Under the pieces are notes generated by a model that had not been told where the DNA came from, did not search any database, and was given only the letters and a program-made list of their open reading frames with translations. DNA of 64,000 nucleotides from Candidatus Thiodiazotropha sp. (ex Epidulcina cf. delphinae) (GTDB lineage: Bacteria; Pseudomonadota; Gammaproteobacteria; Chromatiales; Chromatiaceae), in assembly GCA_025656455.1 (NCBI GenBank), contig JAHXHS010000003.1:1-64000 (forward strand), given 5' to 3'. Made by a program: the position numbers and the translations under genes. The number at the start of each line of letters is the position of its first letter. The stretch's first letter is position 1. Positions 26,056-34,636 of this stretch are shown here, one piece after another.

Positions 26056-26373
26056 CTGGTTGTCGTGCCTTGGAAAAGCCCATTTATAGTAGGTACATTA
26101 TATTAATATTTTCTTATATTTCAAGCTATTTCAGAGTAATCTACTGCTGTTTTGTTTACCTGTCTTGCGGTCTCTATCGGCTGTCATGCCAGAAACTTGA
26201 GACTTGAAATAGTACATATATGAACGTAACTAATTGATACTAAATAAGTAAGTATTGATACTGCATTTCGAATAAACTAACCCGCTTTGCGGGTAGTAGA
26301 TGATTGGCGGCCCATTAATTCTCTTTCTGTTACCCACTTGATCAGGGGAAGAAGCAAAAAATGAGCCTCCCTC

Positions 26374-26778
26374 TTAACCCCGGCGATAGCTGGCCAGGGC
26401 GCTGTCCGTTTCGTGGATCGACACTTCGACCACGGGGAAGCCGCCGGTTTCGACCCGCTCGAAGATGAGTCTGGCGATATTCTCGGCGGTGGGATTGTTT
26501 TGCATGACATAGACCGGTTCGCCGGCCTCCCGCAGCAGGGGCAATACCGGATCGTCTGCGTGCAGCAGCATGCAGTGATCGAGGGTCTGGTCGATCCAAT
26601 CCTTGACATAGTCGCCGATATCGCTGAAATCGCAAACCATTCCCAGAGGGTCTAGCTGGTCCGACTCCAGACGAATGACCGCTTTGGCATTGTGTCCATG
26701 CAGATGGCGGCACTTTCCTTGATGGTTCAGCAGCCGATGGCCGTAGCAAAAGTGGATCTCTTTGATAACCGTGTACAT
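26374..26778 (-). CDS. queD: 6-carboxy-tetrahydropterin synthase / 6-PTPS family (QueD-like)
   Basis: Zinc enzyme of the QueD/6-pyruvoyl-tetrahydropterin synthase family, which converts dihydroneopterin triphosphate in queuosine or pterin synthesis. Zinc ligands H14, H27 and H29 (YGHRLL, RHLHGH) and catalytic C23 (GKCRHLHGH) are present, as is the C-terminal SIHETDSALASY, whose ExxS/T-type end binds the pterin. I chose ATG 26778 because it places these residues as in the family; an in-frame ATG at 26832 would add 18 unrelated residues. Other queuosine genes are not in the window. Confidence 0.88.
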   Translation of the reverse strand: MYTVIKEIHFCYGHRLLNHQGKCRHLHGHNAKAVIRLESDQLDPLGMVCDFSDIGDYVKDWIDQTLDHCMLLHADDPVLPLLREAGEPVYVMQNNPTAENIARLIFERVETGGFPVVEVSIHETDSALASYRRG

Positions 26779-26903
26779 TTCCCGAGAGGCGCCTTTTTCT
26801 GAAGGGCGCCAGTATACGGGGAGGTTCGCCATTCCGCCAGGGTCGGTAAAGGTTTCAGCCGCACTGCCGATAGCCTAAGAGTGGTGAAAACACGCGTGAG
26901 AAC

Positions 26904-27371
26904 ATGGCTGAAACACTCGATTTTTTTGTAACGGCGAGGGAGGCGATTGATCAACTCAAGCGCCTGACCCGTGATTTTCCTCATCTCTCCTCCAAACCGG
27001 TGCGGATTGCGATTGAGGTCTGGAACGAGGATATGTTTCGCAAAGGGGAACTGATCTGGCTGGAGCGAGAACGGATCAGGCTGGAGAGGAGTGCGTTGGA
27101 GGATCGTGCCGTCGAGATTCTCGACACCAACCTGGTGGATGACGCGATCGATTTACTGAGCAAGGAGTTTTCCATGGATGTGGACTATCTCGGCCTGATC
27201 GATCTGGTAGGGAGAGATAAGTACATTGCCGCATTGCGCAGGGAAGGCATTGAACTGAAGATGAATTTTATCTCCCCGGAGCAGACGGCGGATCTGTGGA
27301 ACGGCCAGGGAAAGCCGCCTGTCGGCGGAGAGCGTTGGAATGCCACGGGGGTATCCGTGCTGATGGGCTGA
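26904..27371 (+). CDS. Conserved-looking hypothetical protein (155 aa)
   Basis: I do not recognise the family. The protein is mostly helical, starting with TLDFFVTAREAIDQLKRL, and is highly charged in the centre (WLERERIRLERSALEDRAVE). No signal peptide or membrane segment. It is divergent from queD and convergent with the phosphopantetheinyl transferase gene, which starts on the other strand only 5 nt past its stop. Confidence 0.7.
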   Translation: MAETLDFFVTAREAIDQLKRLTRDFPHLSSKPVRIAIEVWNEDMFRKGELIWLERERIRLERSALEDRAVEILDTNLVDDAIDLLSKEFSMDVDYLGLIDLVGRDKYIAALRREGIELKMNFISPEQTADLWNGQGKPPVGGERWNATGVSVLMG

Positions 27372-27376
27372 CGGAA

Positions 27377-28036
27377 TCAGGGCGAAGCCGTCAGTCGCCC
27401 GGTCAGAAAACAGCCAGTATAGAGGTGATCGTCCTCTACCCAATAGGATCCGTGAAAATTGAGACTCCCTGGGAAGCGTGTGTGATTCTCCGGGGTCGGC
27501 GTGAAATGGAAGCGCTGTTCAGGAATGTCGATATTCAGGCTGACTGAATGAAAGCCGAAATAGTGCTGCAGCAAGGGGTAGTAGCATTTGTAGAGGCTCT
27601 CTTTGGCGCTGAAGATCAATCTGCCGGGCAGTGAGTCATGCCGTCGCATAAACTGTTCCTCCTGTGCTGTGTTGATATATCGGGCGATACCTTCCGGTAG
27701 GGGCGTCAGGGGTTCTACGTCAATGCCCAGGCTGACGATATCCCCTTTTTCGGCGCAGACCGCGACGCAGGCATCCCGGCAATGGGTGATGCTTCCCAGG
27801 AACCCTGTGGGCCAGAGCGGTTGGCGTTTCTCTCCACGCAGCAGGGGGGCGGACGGTGCGTTCAATCGATCCAGGGCCGCATGAGCGGCATGCCGGCCGG
27901 CGCGAAACTCCCTTTGACGCTTTTCCACGGCGCCCTCGATCAGTTTCTCCTCTTCCAGGCACAACGGTTTTGCCCACATCTCGGTGGTGGCCTTGACGAT
28001 AACGGCATCCGGTGGAAACAGACTGGAGAGGTTCAT
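27377..28036 (-). CDS. 4'-phosphopantetheinyl transferase (EntD-like)
   Basis: Transfers phosphopantetheine from CoA to a carrier-protein serine. The family motifs are present in order: GSITHCRDACVAVC near residue 80, SLGIDVEP with the magnesium-binding Asp/Glu, and FSAKESLYKCYYPL near 140-155 with the WxxKES-type glutamate and lysine. The length (219 aa) fits the EntD/Sfp group. No polyketide or siderophore genes adjoin it, so its carrier-protein partner is elsewhere. Confidence 0.9.
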   Translation of the reverse strand: MNLSSLFPPDAVIVKATTEMWAKPLCLEEEKLIEGAVEKRQREFRAGRHAAHAALDRLNAPSAPLLRGEKRQPLWPTGFLGSITHCRDACVAVCAEKGDIVSLGIDVEPLTPLPEGIARYINTAQEEQFMRRHDSLPGRLIFSAKESLYKCYYPLLQHYFGFHSVSLNIDIPEQRFHFTPTPENHTRFPGSLNFHGSYWVEDDHLYTGCFLTGRLTASP

Positions 28037-28162
28037 TATTCTGGCTGGCGAAGGCTATTCCCGGGGATTGTATCAGTTGTCGGCGTGTCGGGTGGTTGCG
28101 GCTGCCGGATGGAGAGGATAATCCGCTTGACCTTATTTTCTTCCGCGTGCATGCTGACGTCT

Positions 28163-28264
28163 ATGAATCACTACTTTCTGACCAAGATGATGGCTGACAA
28201 GCGCCGCCTGTTCGTATGGGCATTGGCCTGTTCATCTGCGTCCGGGAGTCTGATTCACAGCTAG
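28163..28264 (+). CDS. Possible 33-codon leader ORF before the EamA gene
   Basis: A short open frame (MNHYFLTKMMADKRRLFVWA...) ends 23 nt before an intrinsic terminator that itself precedes the EamA gene. The layout resembles a leader peptide with attenuator, but there is no run of one regulatory amino acid and no clear ribosome-binding site. Confidence 0.25.
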   Translation: MNHYFLTKMMADKRRLFVWALACSSASGSLIHS

Positions 28265-28287
28265 CAACATAAGCAATCGGATTTTTC

Positions 28288-28325
28288 AAAGGCCGCAGAT
28301 GGCAACATCTGCGGCCTTTTTCGTT
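28288..28325 (+). terminator. Intrinsic terminator directly upstream of the EamA gene
   Basis: GGCCGCAGATG-gcaa-CATCTGCGGCC forms a perfect 11-bp stem followed by TTTTTCG. It ends only about 17 nt before the ATG at 28342, so it could act as an attenuator of that gene. The arm AAAGG on the other side would also allow it to work for leftward transcripts. Confidence 0.85.
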
Positions 28326-28341
28326 TTTAGGAGGAAATATC

Positions 28342-29250
28342 ATGTCTGTTCCGGCCGCCTACCTGGGGATCGTGCTGATCTGGGGAACCACGCCGTTGGC
28401 GATCAAATGGAGTGGTGAGGGTGTGGGTTATCTGTTCGGTGTCACAGGACGGATGGTTATCGGTGTGGCCCTGGCTCTGTTGGTGCTGCGACTGATAGGC
28501 CTGCGCCTTGCGTGGCATAAACAGGCGCGATGCACCTATCTGGCGGCTGGTTTGGGTATTTTCATCGCCATGACCTCAGTCTACTGGTCTTCCCAGTTCA
28601 TCCCCTCTGGCTGGATCTCGGTGATGTTCGGTTTGTCACCCATTGTCACCGGGCTGATGGCGCGTGTCTGGTTACAGGAACAGGGGCTCGATTTACAGCG
28701 CCTGTTGGCGGTGCTGGTGGCGCTTGCAGGGCTGGCGACGATCTTCACGGTAGGTCTGCACCTGGGTGTGAACTTTGTCCTGGGGCTGGGTGGCGTGCTG
28801 ATTTCGGTGACCACCCATTCGGCCAGCGCCGTCTGGGTGAAACGCATCGATGCGCAGCTGCACGGTTTGGTGGTGGCCACCGGCGGATTGCTGGTGGCGG
28901 TGCCGCTGTTTCTGCTGAGTTGGTTCCTGCAGGGAGAGAGCTGGCCGATGGTGATCGATCGGCGGGCTCTCTCTGCAATCATCTATCTGGCTATCGTGGG
29001 TTCGGTGCTCGGGTTTGCCCTCTACTTCTATGTGTTGCGTTATGTGGAGACGACGAAGGTGGCGCTGATCACTCTGGTCACCCCTGTCATTGCCCTGCTG
29101 GCGGGGCAGTGGTTGAACGCGGAGCAGGTGGATGGGCGTGTCTGGGCGGGCACCCTGCTGATCATGCTGGGCCTGTTGGGGTTTGAACTGGGCGGTCGGT
29201 TTCGCATTCAGCCCCGATCCAGCAGAGCGAGCGAGAGCGAAGGCCAATAG
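28342..29250 (+). CDS. EamA/DMT-family permease
   Basis: A drug/metabolite transporter superfamily protein of 302 residues with about ten hydrophobic helices and the two-fold EamA repeat. It starts with AAYLGIVLIWGTTPLAIKW, the typical first helix with the WGTTP-like signature. An AGGAGGA box lies 7 nt before the ATG. Substrate is unknown; relatives export amino acids or other metabolites. The gene overlaps the 3' end of dctM on the other strand by 43 bp. A terminator-like hairpin just upstream may regulate it. Confidence 0.92.
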   Translation: MSVPAAYLGIVLIWGTTPLAIKWSGEGVGYLFGVTGRMVIGVALALLVLRLIGLRLAWHKQARCTYLAAGLGIFIAMTSVYWSSQFIPSGWISVMFGLSPIVTGLMARVWLQEQGLDLQRLLAVLVALAGLATIFTVGLHLGVNFVLGLGGVLISVTTHSASAVWVKRIDAQLHGLVVATGGLLVAVPLFLLSWFLQGESWPMVIDRRALSAIIYLAIVGSVLGFALYFYVLRYVETTKVALITLVTPVIALLAGQWLNAEQVDGRVWAGTLLIMLGLLGFELGGRFRIQPRSSRASESEGQ

Positions 29251-30482
29251 GTGATGATCAATACCGCGCCGAACAGGAGCATGAACCAGGGAAGGGTGGC
29301 GCGGTAGATCTCAGTGATCGGCTTGTCGAAACGGTAACTCGCGATGAACAGGTTCATGCCCACGGGAGGGGTGAAGTAGCCGATCTGCATGTTGGCCAGA
29401 AAGATGATCCCGAGATGGACGGGATCGATATCATACTGAATGGCCACGGGGAGCAGCAGCGGCACCATTAACACGAGCGCGGAAAAGATGTCGAGCATGG
29501 TGCCGAGTATCAACAGAAAGATATTCAGTAGAATCAGGAAGGTGAGCGGGTCATTGACCCGTTCATGCAACCAGCCGAATAGCTTGCTCGGCACGTCTGC
29601 ATCGATCAGGTAGTTGGTGGAGGCCAGGGAGAGACCGAGTATCACCAGAATCCCCCCCACCAGCAGCATCGCCTCGCGCATCACCCGGGGGAGTTGCCTG
29701 AAGGGAATCTCCCGATGGATCAGTACCTCGGTGATCAGTACGTACACCGCAGTGACGGCAGCGGCTTCAGAGATGGCGAAGTAACCACTGTAGATGCCGC
29801 CCAGGAGGATGAATGGTAACGGTAGTTCCCAGACAGCCTCCCGTATCGCCGCCTTTGCCTCGTCCATCGAGAAGGGGGTGAGGGGCAGGTGGCGTCCCGA
29901 CCAGAGTCCCCAGGCAATCAGGATCAGCAGCATCAGCACGCCGGGCAGAATCCCGGCCAGGAACATATCGTCCACGGTGATGGAGCCGCCTATGCCCAGT
30001 TGCTGGGCGACGATGGCATAGAGAATCAATGGCAGCGCCGGGGCGAACAGCAGGCCCAGACTGCCGGAGGTGGTGACCAGACCCAGGCTGAAATTCTGCC
30101 GGTATCCTGCTTCGCGCAACGCCGGATAGAGGAGGGCGCCCAATGCCACGATCGTGACCCCTGAGGCCCCGGTGAATGCCGTGAACAGGGCGCAGGCGAT
30201 GAGTGCGACGAAGGCCATGCCACCGGGCATCCAGCCGAGCAGGGCCTCGGTCACCCTGACCAGACGGAACGGTGCTTTGCTTTCGCTCAGCAGATAGCCG
30301 GCGAAGGTGAACAGAGGGATCGCCAGCAATATCGGCATCTCCGCCAATCGAAAGAACTCGATCGCCACCACCGAAAGATCGATCTCCGACTGATGGAAAC
30401 CCCACAGGGCGCTGGCCCCGATGATCGTAAAGAGAGGGGCGCCGCAAAGGGCCAGCAGGATTAAACCCAATCCGATCAACAC
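29208..30482 (-). CDS. dctM: TRAP transporter large permease DctM
   Basis: Large membrane subunit of a tripartite ATP-independent periplasmic transporter (424 aa, about 12 helices). GTG 30482 is chosen because it gives the family's usual length and overlaps the dctQ stop by 7 bp; an upstream start at 30647 would run through dctQ. Family segments include ALGALLYPALREAGY, GSLGLLFAPALPLILYA and GYFTPPVGMNLFIAS. It acts with DctQ and the periplasmic DctP encoded at 31962-32972, probably importing a carboxylate driven by Na+ or H+. Confidence 0.95.
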   Translation of the reverse strand: MLIGLGLILLALCGAPLFTIIGASALWGFHQSEIDLSVVAIEFFRLAEMPILLAIPLFTFAGYLLSESKAPFRLVRVTEALLGWMPGGMAFVALIACALFTAFTGASGVTIVALGALLYPALREAGYRQNFSLGLVTTSGSLGLLFAPALPLILYAIVAQQLGIGGSITVDDMFLAGILPGVLMLLILIAWGLWSGRHLPLTPFSMDEAKAAIREAVWELPLPFILLGGIYSGYFAISEAAAVTAVYVLITEVLIHREIPFRQLPRVMREAMLLVGGILVILGLSLASTNYLIDADVPSKLFGWLHERVNDPLTFLILLNIFLLILGTMLDIFSALVLMVPLLLPVAIQYDIDPVHLGIIFLANMQIGYFTPPVGMNLFIASYRFDKPITEIYRATLPWFMLLFGAVLIITYWPSLSLALLDRG

Positions 30483-30967
30483 GGGTCGTTCCTGTGCATG
30501 AACTGCAGCGGTATGTTGAAAAGAAAACGCAGCGACATGGCGCCGAATCCGATGGGGATGATCGCCTCGCCCATCCAGGCGGGCAGGCTGGCGAAAAGTT
30601 TGCTTCCCACCTGCCATTCGAGATACACGAAACGCACCGCATGCCATGTAATGACGCCACAGACAAGTGCGCCGAACAGGTTGTTGAGCGCGGACACGAT
30701 GGATTTACCGCGGTTGGAGAGATAGTGGGATAACAGGTCGATGCGAATATGCCGATCCTCTCTGGTGGCCGCGATGGCCCCCAGCAAGGCAACCCACAAC
30801 ACCATGATCCGCAGCGTGGGATCGGCCCAGATCAGGCCGCTGTCAAACAGATTGCGTAACAGGATCTGGCTGGCGGCAAGCAGGATCATAGCGCCCAGCA
30901 GGATGGCCATCAGGCCCTCTTCGAATCGTAGCATCAGGTCTCTGATGCGTTGCAGTGAGGTTTTCAT
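30476..30967 (-). CDS. dctQ: TRAP transporter small permease DctQ
   Basis: A 163-residue protein with four hydrophobic helices (LMAILLGAMILLAASQILL, LRIMVLWVALLGAIAA and two more) and the family's RNLF and RIDLLS motifs. It supports DctM in the inner membrane. The stop overlaps the dctM start, so the pair is translationally coupled. Confidence 0.93.
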   Translation of the reverse strand: MKTSLQRIRDLMLRFEEGLMAILLGAMILLAASQILLRNLFDSGLIWADPTLRIMVLWVALLGAIAATREDRHIRIDLLSHYLSNRGKSIVSALNNLFGALVCGVITWHAVRFVYLEWQVGSKLFASLPAWMGEAIIPIGFGAMSLRFLFNIPLQFMHRNDPC

Positions 30968-31415
30968 GATTGTGAATTATACGGATTTGTCCAACTCGTG
31001 GATGCGGCAAATGATGCATGAGAAATACGGGTTAGTCCGCTCCCCGATCCAGAGGGTAACAGAAAGCGCATGATTAGGCCGCCAATGAACGCAAATTTCT
31101 CAATGCTTCGGATTGATGGTAAATCAGTTGCTTGTTACCGTTTCAAGTCGGTTTATCGGATGGCGCCCAGGATTCACAGGTTCCGACAACCCGATGAATT
31201 GCAAACCGGGTGGCCAGGCATCGCATAGAGGATGAAACCATTCGCGTTGAATTTGCGGTGATTGGCGGTTAATAACGGCTAAGGCGTCTTCATGCCCAGT
31301 TTGAATGTGTCTCGTTGTGAGGGATGGGTGTGTGTCAGCGATTGATAAGCTGCCCCTGACTGGCTGTCTGAAGCGTCATCGTAAATCCGTTCAATCTCAG
31401 TTTGCGGCAATCTGT
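30968..31415. other. Gene-free interval of 448 bp
   Basis: No open frame, RNA or terminator that I can support. It contains degenerate fragments similar to the right part of the 347-bp repeat element at 46667-47013 ('ccgccaatgaacgcaaat' near 31080). It separates the membrane TRAP genes from the cupin gene. Confidence 0.4.
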
Positions 31416-31727
31416 CTACCGGATATGTACGGCAAGCCAAATACAGTGTGGCTGGTGACTGGTCGTTATCACCCGGTGTGGCGTGTGGGCGGGTATCAGC
31501 GCGCTATCTCCGCGATGCAGGTTGAGGTGTGCATCAGCCATTTCCAATCTTGCGCTGCCCTGTAGGACACAGACCCACTCATCATGGGGTTGTTGAGTGA
31601 TTGCCGTGGACGTGTCAGGAGGGCTCAGAATCCTTTCTATGGCAATATTCTTCATCTTCAACAGAGTGTCGAAAGTCTCACCCAGCCCTTCGGCCGTATC
31701 GGGTTTAAACAGATTCATCGAGGACAT
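31416..31727 (-). CDS. Cupin-domain protein
   Basis: A 103-residue single-domain cupin. The two motifs are present: QPHDEWVCVLQGSARLEM (residues about 46-63) and RGDSALIPAHTPHRV near 72-86, giving likely metal ligands H48, E50 and H84. Such small cupins are regulators or enzymes of varied function; nothing in the sequence specifies the substrate. It sits between the DctP gene and dctQM on the same strand. Confidence 0.85.
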   Translation of the reverse strand: MSSMNLFKPDTAEGLGETFDTLLKMKNIAIERILSPPDTSTAITQQPHDEWVCVLQGSARLEMADAHLNLHRGDSALIPAHTPHRVITTSHQPHCIWLAVHIR

Positions 31728-31961
31728 ATTTTCTTAGTACCCCCCTGTCGGTGGCTTAAAGCATGTGCGGGAAAGGTGTCTGAATCATGTACGAAATACG
31801 TTCCGGATGCTGGTTTGTTACGATATCCGGGGGCGGGTACAGGTTCATGAGCAGACAACTTTCGAATGGATTGATAGCTAAGTGTAGATGATTGAAAACG
31901 AGAACGGTGCCTGTTATTCGTACTTACACCATTGGCAGCGATTTGTGAAGATGGCAGATCC

Positions 31962-32972
31962 TCAAGGTGTTTTCACCGACTCATCCTGCCGCTTCTGCTG
32001 GATCAGGGTCTGCATTCTGTTGAGCATTCTTGCGTTGACGATCCCGTCGCTGCGCAGTTTTTCGAGGGTTGTCCTGGCGTGCCTTTCCCATGCCAGCTGC
32101 TGATCTGGACTCGGGCTGACAAATTGGATCCCCTGGCGTTTCAGGGCCGCCAGGGCCTGTACATTATCCTTACGGTTTTGCTGGTTGATTGAGACGAAGG
32201 TTGCCTCGAGCGTCCGTTTGACAACCGCCCGGTCGGCCTTGCTGAGTTTCATTAACGCCTTTTCCTTCACCACCAGGGTGGCATAGAGATAAGCCAGGGG
32301 CACCTGAGTCAGATAGTTCACCCGGGTGTGCCACTGCAGGGCGATGGCGCCGATGGGGGCGCTTGCGATGGTGTCTATCAGGCCGGTTTGCAGGCCGGTG
32401 AGCACGTCGGTCAATGGCAGTGGGATGGGTGAAATGCCCAATGCTTTGAACATGTTTGCATTGATCCGGTCCCCTTCTGGGATCCAGATCTTCAACGCCC
32501 TCATGTTCTCAGTGGATTTTACCGGCGAATTGGATAGGAGATAGGCGAAGCCTCCCTCGCTCAAGCCGAAACTGATGAACCCCTCTTTCTGCAGACCGTC
32601 GATGATCTGTTTGTCCATCACCCGGCGCACCGCATCGACCTCTTGCAGGTTGCGGAATTGAAACGGTAGGGTGTAGATCTGGGCTTCGTTATAGATGGCG
32701 CTGAGGCCGCCGCCGGTAATGGCGCCGCCCTGCAACTGGCCGATACGAATCTTGCGCAGTACGCTGTTGTCATTGCCCATGACGCCGCCTGGATAGAATC
32801 TGATTGTGACCCGTCCGTCGGTCTCTTGCTTGATCTGCTTGGCCGCCGCCCGCATCTCCTTCATCCAACTGGTGCCGTCCGGCGCCAGAGTCGCGATCTT
32901 CAACGTGGAGCTGGCATGGCTCAAAGGCGTTAGCAGAAAGAGCAGAATCAGTGCATTCAACATGCGCGGCAT
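31962..32972 (-). CDS. dctP: TRAP transporter substrate-binding protein DctP
   Basis: A periplasmic solute receptor of 336 residues with a Sec signal peptide (LLFLLTPLSHASS, cleavage near residue 20). It starts with the family pattern LKIATLAPDGTSWMKEM, and has GRVTIRFYPGGVMGND and the ligand-pocket region LPLTDVLTGLQTGLIDTI. It delivers substrate to DctQM. With the TatT lipoprotein upstream this is the TRAP-T arrangement. Confidence 0.94.
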   Translation of the reverse strand: MPRMLNALILLFLLTPLSHASSTLKIATLAPDGTSWMKEMRAAAKQIKQETDGRVTIRFYPGGVMGNDNSVLRKIRIGQLQGGAITGGGLSAIYNEAQIYTLPFQFRNLQEVDAVRRVMDKQIIDGLQKEGFISFGLSEGGFAYLLSNSPVKSTENMRALKIWIPEGDRINANMFKALGISPIPLPLTDVLTGLQTGLIDTIASAPIGAIALQWHTRVNYLTQVPLAYLYATLVVKEKALMKLSKADRAVVKRTLEATFVSINQQNRKDNVQALAALKRQGIQFVSPSPDQQLAWERHARTTLEKLRSDGIVNARMLNRMQTLIQQKRQDESVKTP

Positions 32973-33067
32973 GGGGGATCCCTCGGTTATGACCAGATCT
33001 TTATCACAGTGTACGTTTGTAGGCCGCGAATGGACGCAACAAAAACAATTCGCTTACTGTGGGAGGT

Positions 33068-33937
33068 TTAAAAATAGTCGTCTTTCAATAGAAGCTCGGC
33101 CTGCTGTTGCGCCATGATATTGCTCAGGGTGAGTCCCGGCTGCACCGGGTCGGCCTGAATGACCTCATTGAGCAGTTCATCGTGCAGTGTTTTATCGAAT
33201 ACCAGGCGGGCATAGTGTCGGGCATATTCCAGTTTTGCCATCAGATCGCGGCCCGAGGAGTAGTCGATGGCCTGTTCGAAATGCCTGCGCCCGATCTCGG
33301 GTTTACCGCCCAGGGCGGGTGGTATCTGGCTGCGGATGACACCGAGATAGAGTTGTGCGCGGCCGTTTTCATAGCCCGGTTCAACGGAGACGACACGTTG
33401 CAGCAAGGCTTCCGCCTTGGCCAGTTCGGCAATGGCATTCCAATCATTCGTGCGCGCTTGTATCCAGCCGGCCCAGCTGGTGCCATAGAGATAGAGTCCT
33501 TCGATATCATCCGTGCCGACCTTGTCCAGTGCGGCGACGAAACTTTCGAAGGGGTGTTGGCTGCGCTCGCAGATGCTGGGCTGCTGTTGGCAGAGTCCCC
33601 GGCCGGCATAGTCCAGGGCCTTTTGGCTGAGACTTTTTTGCCGTTGCGGATCGCTCACCAGCCCCCCGGCATAAGCGCCATACAGTCTGGCGCCGGCGTA
33701 GAGCAGACCCTGATCATCGGGACTCTCCTCGATAAGCGAGTCGAGCAACAGCAGATAGGCGGGAGCGCCGTGGCGCACGATTTCCGGATCTGTCTGGTTG
33801 AGCATCGCGTTCGAAAGATTGGCCGCCAACCGGTCGGTGGCCATGGAGACACAACCACCGATCGACAGCAAGAGCAGCCCATACAGTAGCATAGCGATAG
33901 GCGGACGGCGGCAGGCCAGGATCAACGGGCGGTTCAT
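33068..33937 (-). CDS. tatT: TRAP-associated lipoprotein (TatT/T-component family)
   Basis: ATG 33937 gives a 289-residue protein with a lipoprotein signal ending in LSIGGC (C29). It then has helical repeat pairs rich in Leu, Ala and Tyr (TPR-like) as in the TatT periplasmic T-component, for example LLYAGARLYGAYAGG and GRAQLYLGVIRSQIPPALGG. TatT trimers bind DctP-type receptors. It lies just upstream of dctP and supports co-expression. Confidence 0.9.
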   Translation of the reverse strand: MNRPLILACRRPPIAMLLYGLLLLSIGGCVSMATDRLAANLSNAMLNQTDPEIVRHGAPAYLLLLDSLIEESPDDQGLLYAGARLYGAYAGGLVSDPQRQKSLSQKALDYAGRGLCQQQPSICERSQHPFESFVAALDKVGTDDIEGLYLYGTSWAGWIQARTNDWNAIAELAKAEALLQRVVSVEPGYENGRAQLYLGVIRSQIPPALGGKPEIGRRHFEQAIDYSSGRDLMAKLEYARHYARLVFDKTLHDELLNEVIQADPVQPGLTLSNIMAQQQAELLLKDDYF

Positions 33938-33957
33938 GGAGGGGATTGTGACAGAAA

Positions 33958-34326
33958 TCAGCGATGTTTTCTGCCAACCTGTTCCATGTGGTGAAGCCAG
34001 TTGTTGAACATGGCGCCAATGGAGCCGCTGCCGGCGCGTCGACCCTTGAAGGTGTGGAAACAACGCTCTTCCTCCTGGGAAAAGCGCGCCGCGCCGATAT
34101 CGAGGCAGAAGTAGATCAGGGCGATATTCAGCACCACCACAATAACGGCGATCGGGACATGGATGACGGTATCTGTTTTCAACCAGCCGAGGATCGGGGC
34201 GTAAAAGGCCGTGACGAGGTAGAGGGTGCCGAAGAAGAGCACGGCGGCGAGCAGGGTGAAAAGATCAGCCAGACGCTCATGCTTCCGGGAATACCCTTTG
34301 AGACTTTTCCAGACTGACATGGGCAT
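33958..34326 (-). CDS. Small membrane protein of the TRAP cluster
   Basis: 122 residues with two hydrophobic helices (LFTLLAAVLFFGTLYLVTAF near 22-41 and VPIAVIVVVLNIALIYFCLD near 56-75) and a charged C-terminus. The family is not recognised. It precedes tatT by 20 nt on the same strand and is probably co-transcribed with tatT and dctP. Confidence 0.7.
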   Translation of the reverse strand: MPMSVWKSLKGYSRKHERLADLFTLLAAVLFFGTLYLVTAFYAPILGWLKTDTVIHVPIAVIVVVLNIALIYFCLDIGAARFSQEEERCFHTFKGRRAGSGSIGAMFNNWLHHMEQVGRKHR

Positions 34327-34468
34327 GAACCACGTAGGAAGTTGATATATTGCTTAATGAGGTTAGCTGGCAACCAAGAGGATCTCAAGGATATTATTAA
34401 CCTGGCACCCTAAAACAGGCCATGTCAGCCCCTGTGTTTTGGGGGCGCTCTGACACGGGGTGTGTTAA

Positions 34469-34577
34469 GTTAACCCCAAGGTTGCAGAAATTATCGGGCT
34501 GACGACGCTAACCTCTTGCCATAGCACGGAAACTAGCAAGCCTCAGCCCCAATAATTTCTGCAACCTTGGGGTTAAC
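34469..34577. mobile_element. 109-bp palindromic element with 26-bp inverted repeats
   Basis: GTTAACCCCAAGGTTGCAGA... (34469-34494) is inverted exactly at 34552-34577. An inner GGGCTGA/TCAGCCC pair extends the stem. No coding capacity. It lies 60 bp upstream of the AGCS symporter gene and would form a long hairpin in that gene's leader if transcribed. No clear target duplication seen. Confidence 0.8.
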
Positions 34578-34636
34578 GGCAGGTCGAGCCAACGGTTTTC
34601 CCGCTTGCGGCAAACAACAACAAATCGGGGGATAGC

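Noticed and set aside
26070-26090. Possible -24/-12 promoter for the 303-aa gene
   Set aside because: GG and GC spacing can be met, but the boxes are poor (TGGG / AGGC) and the site is too close to the start codon.
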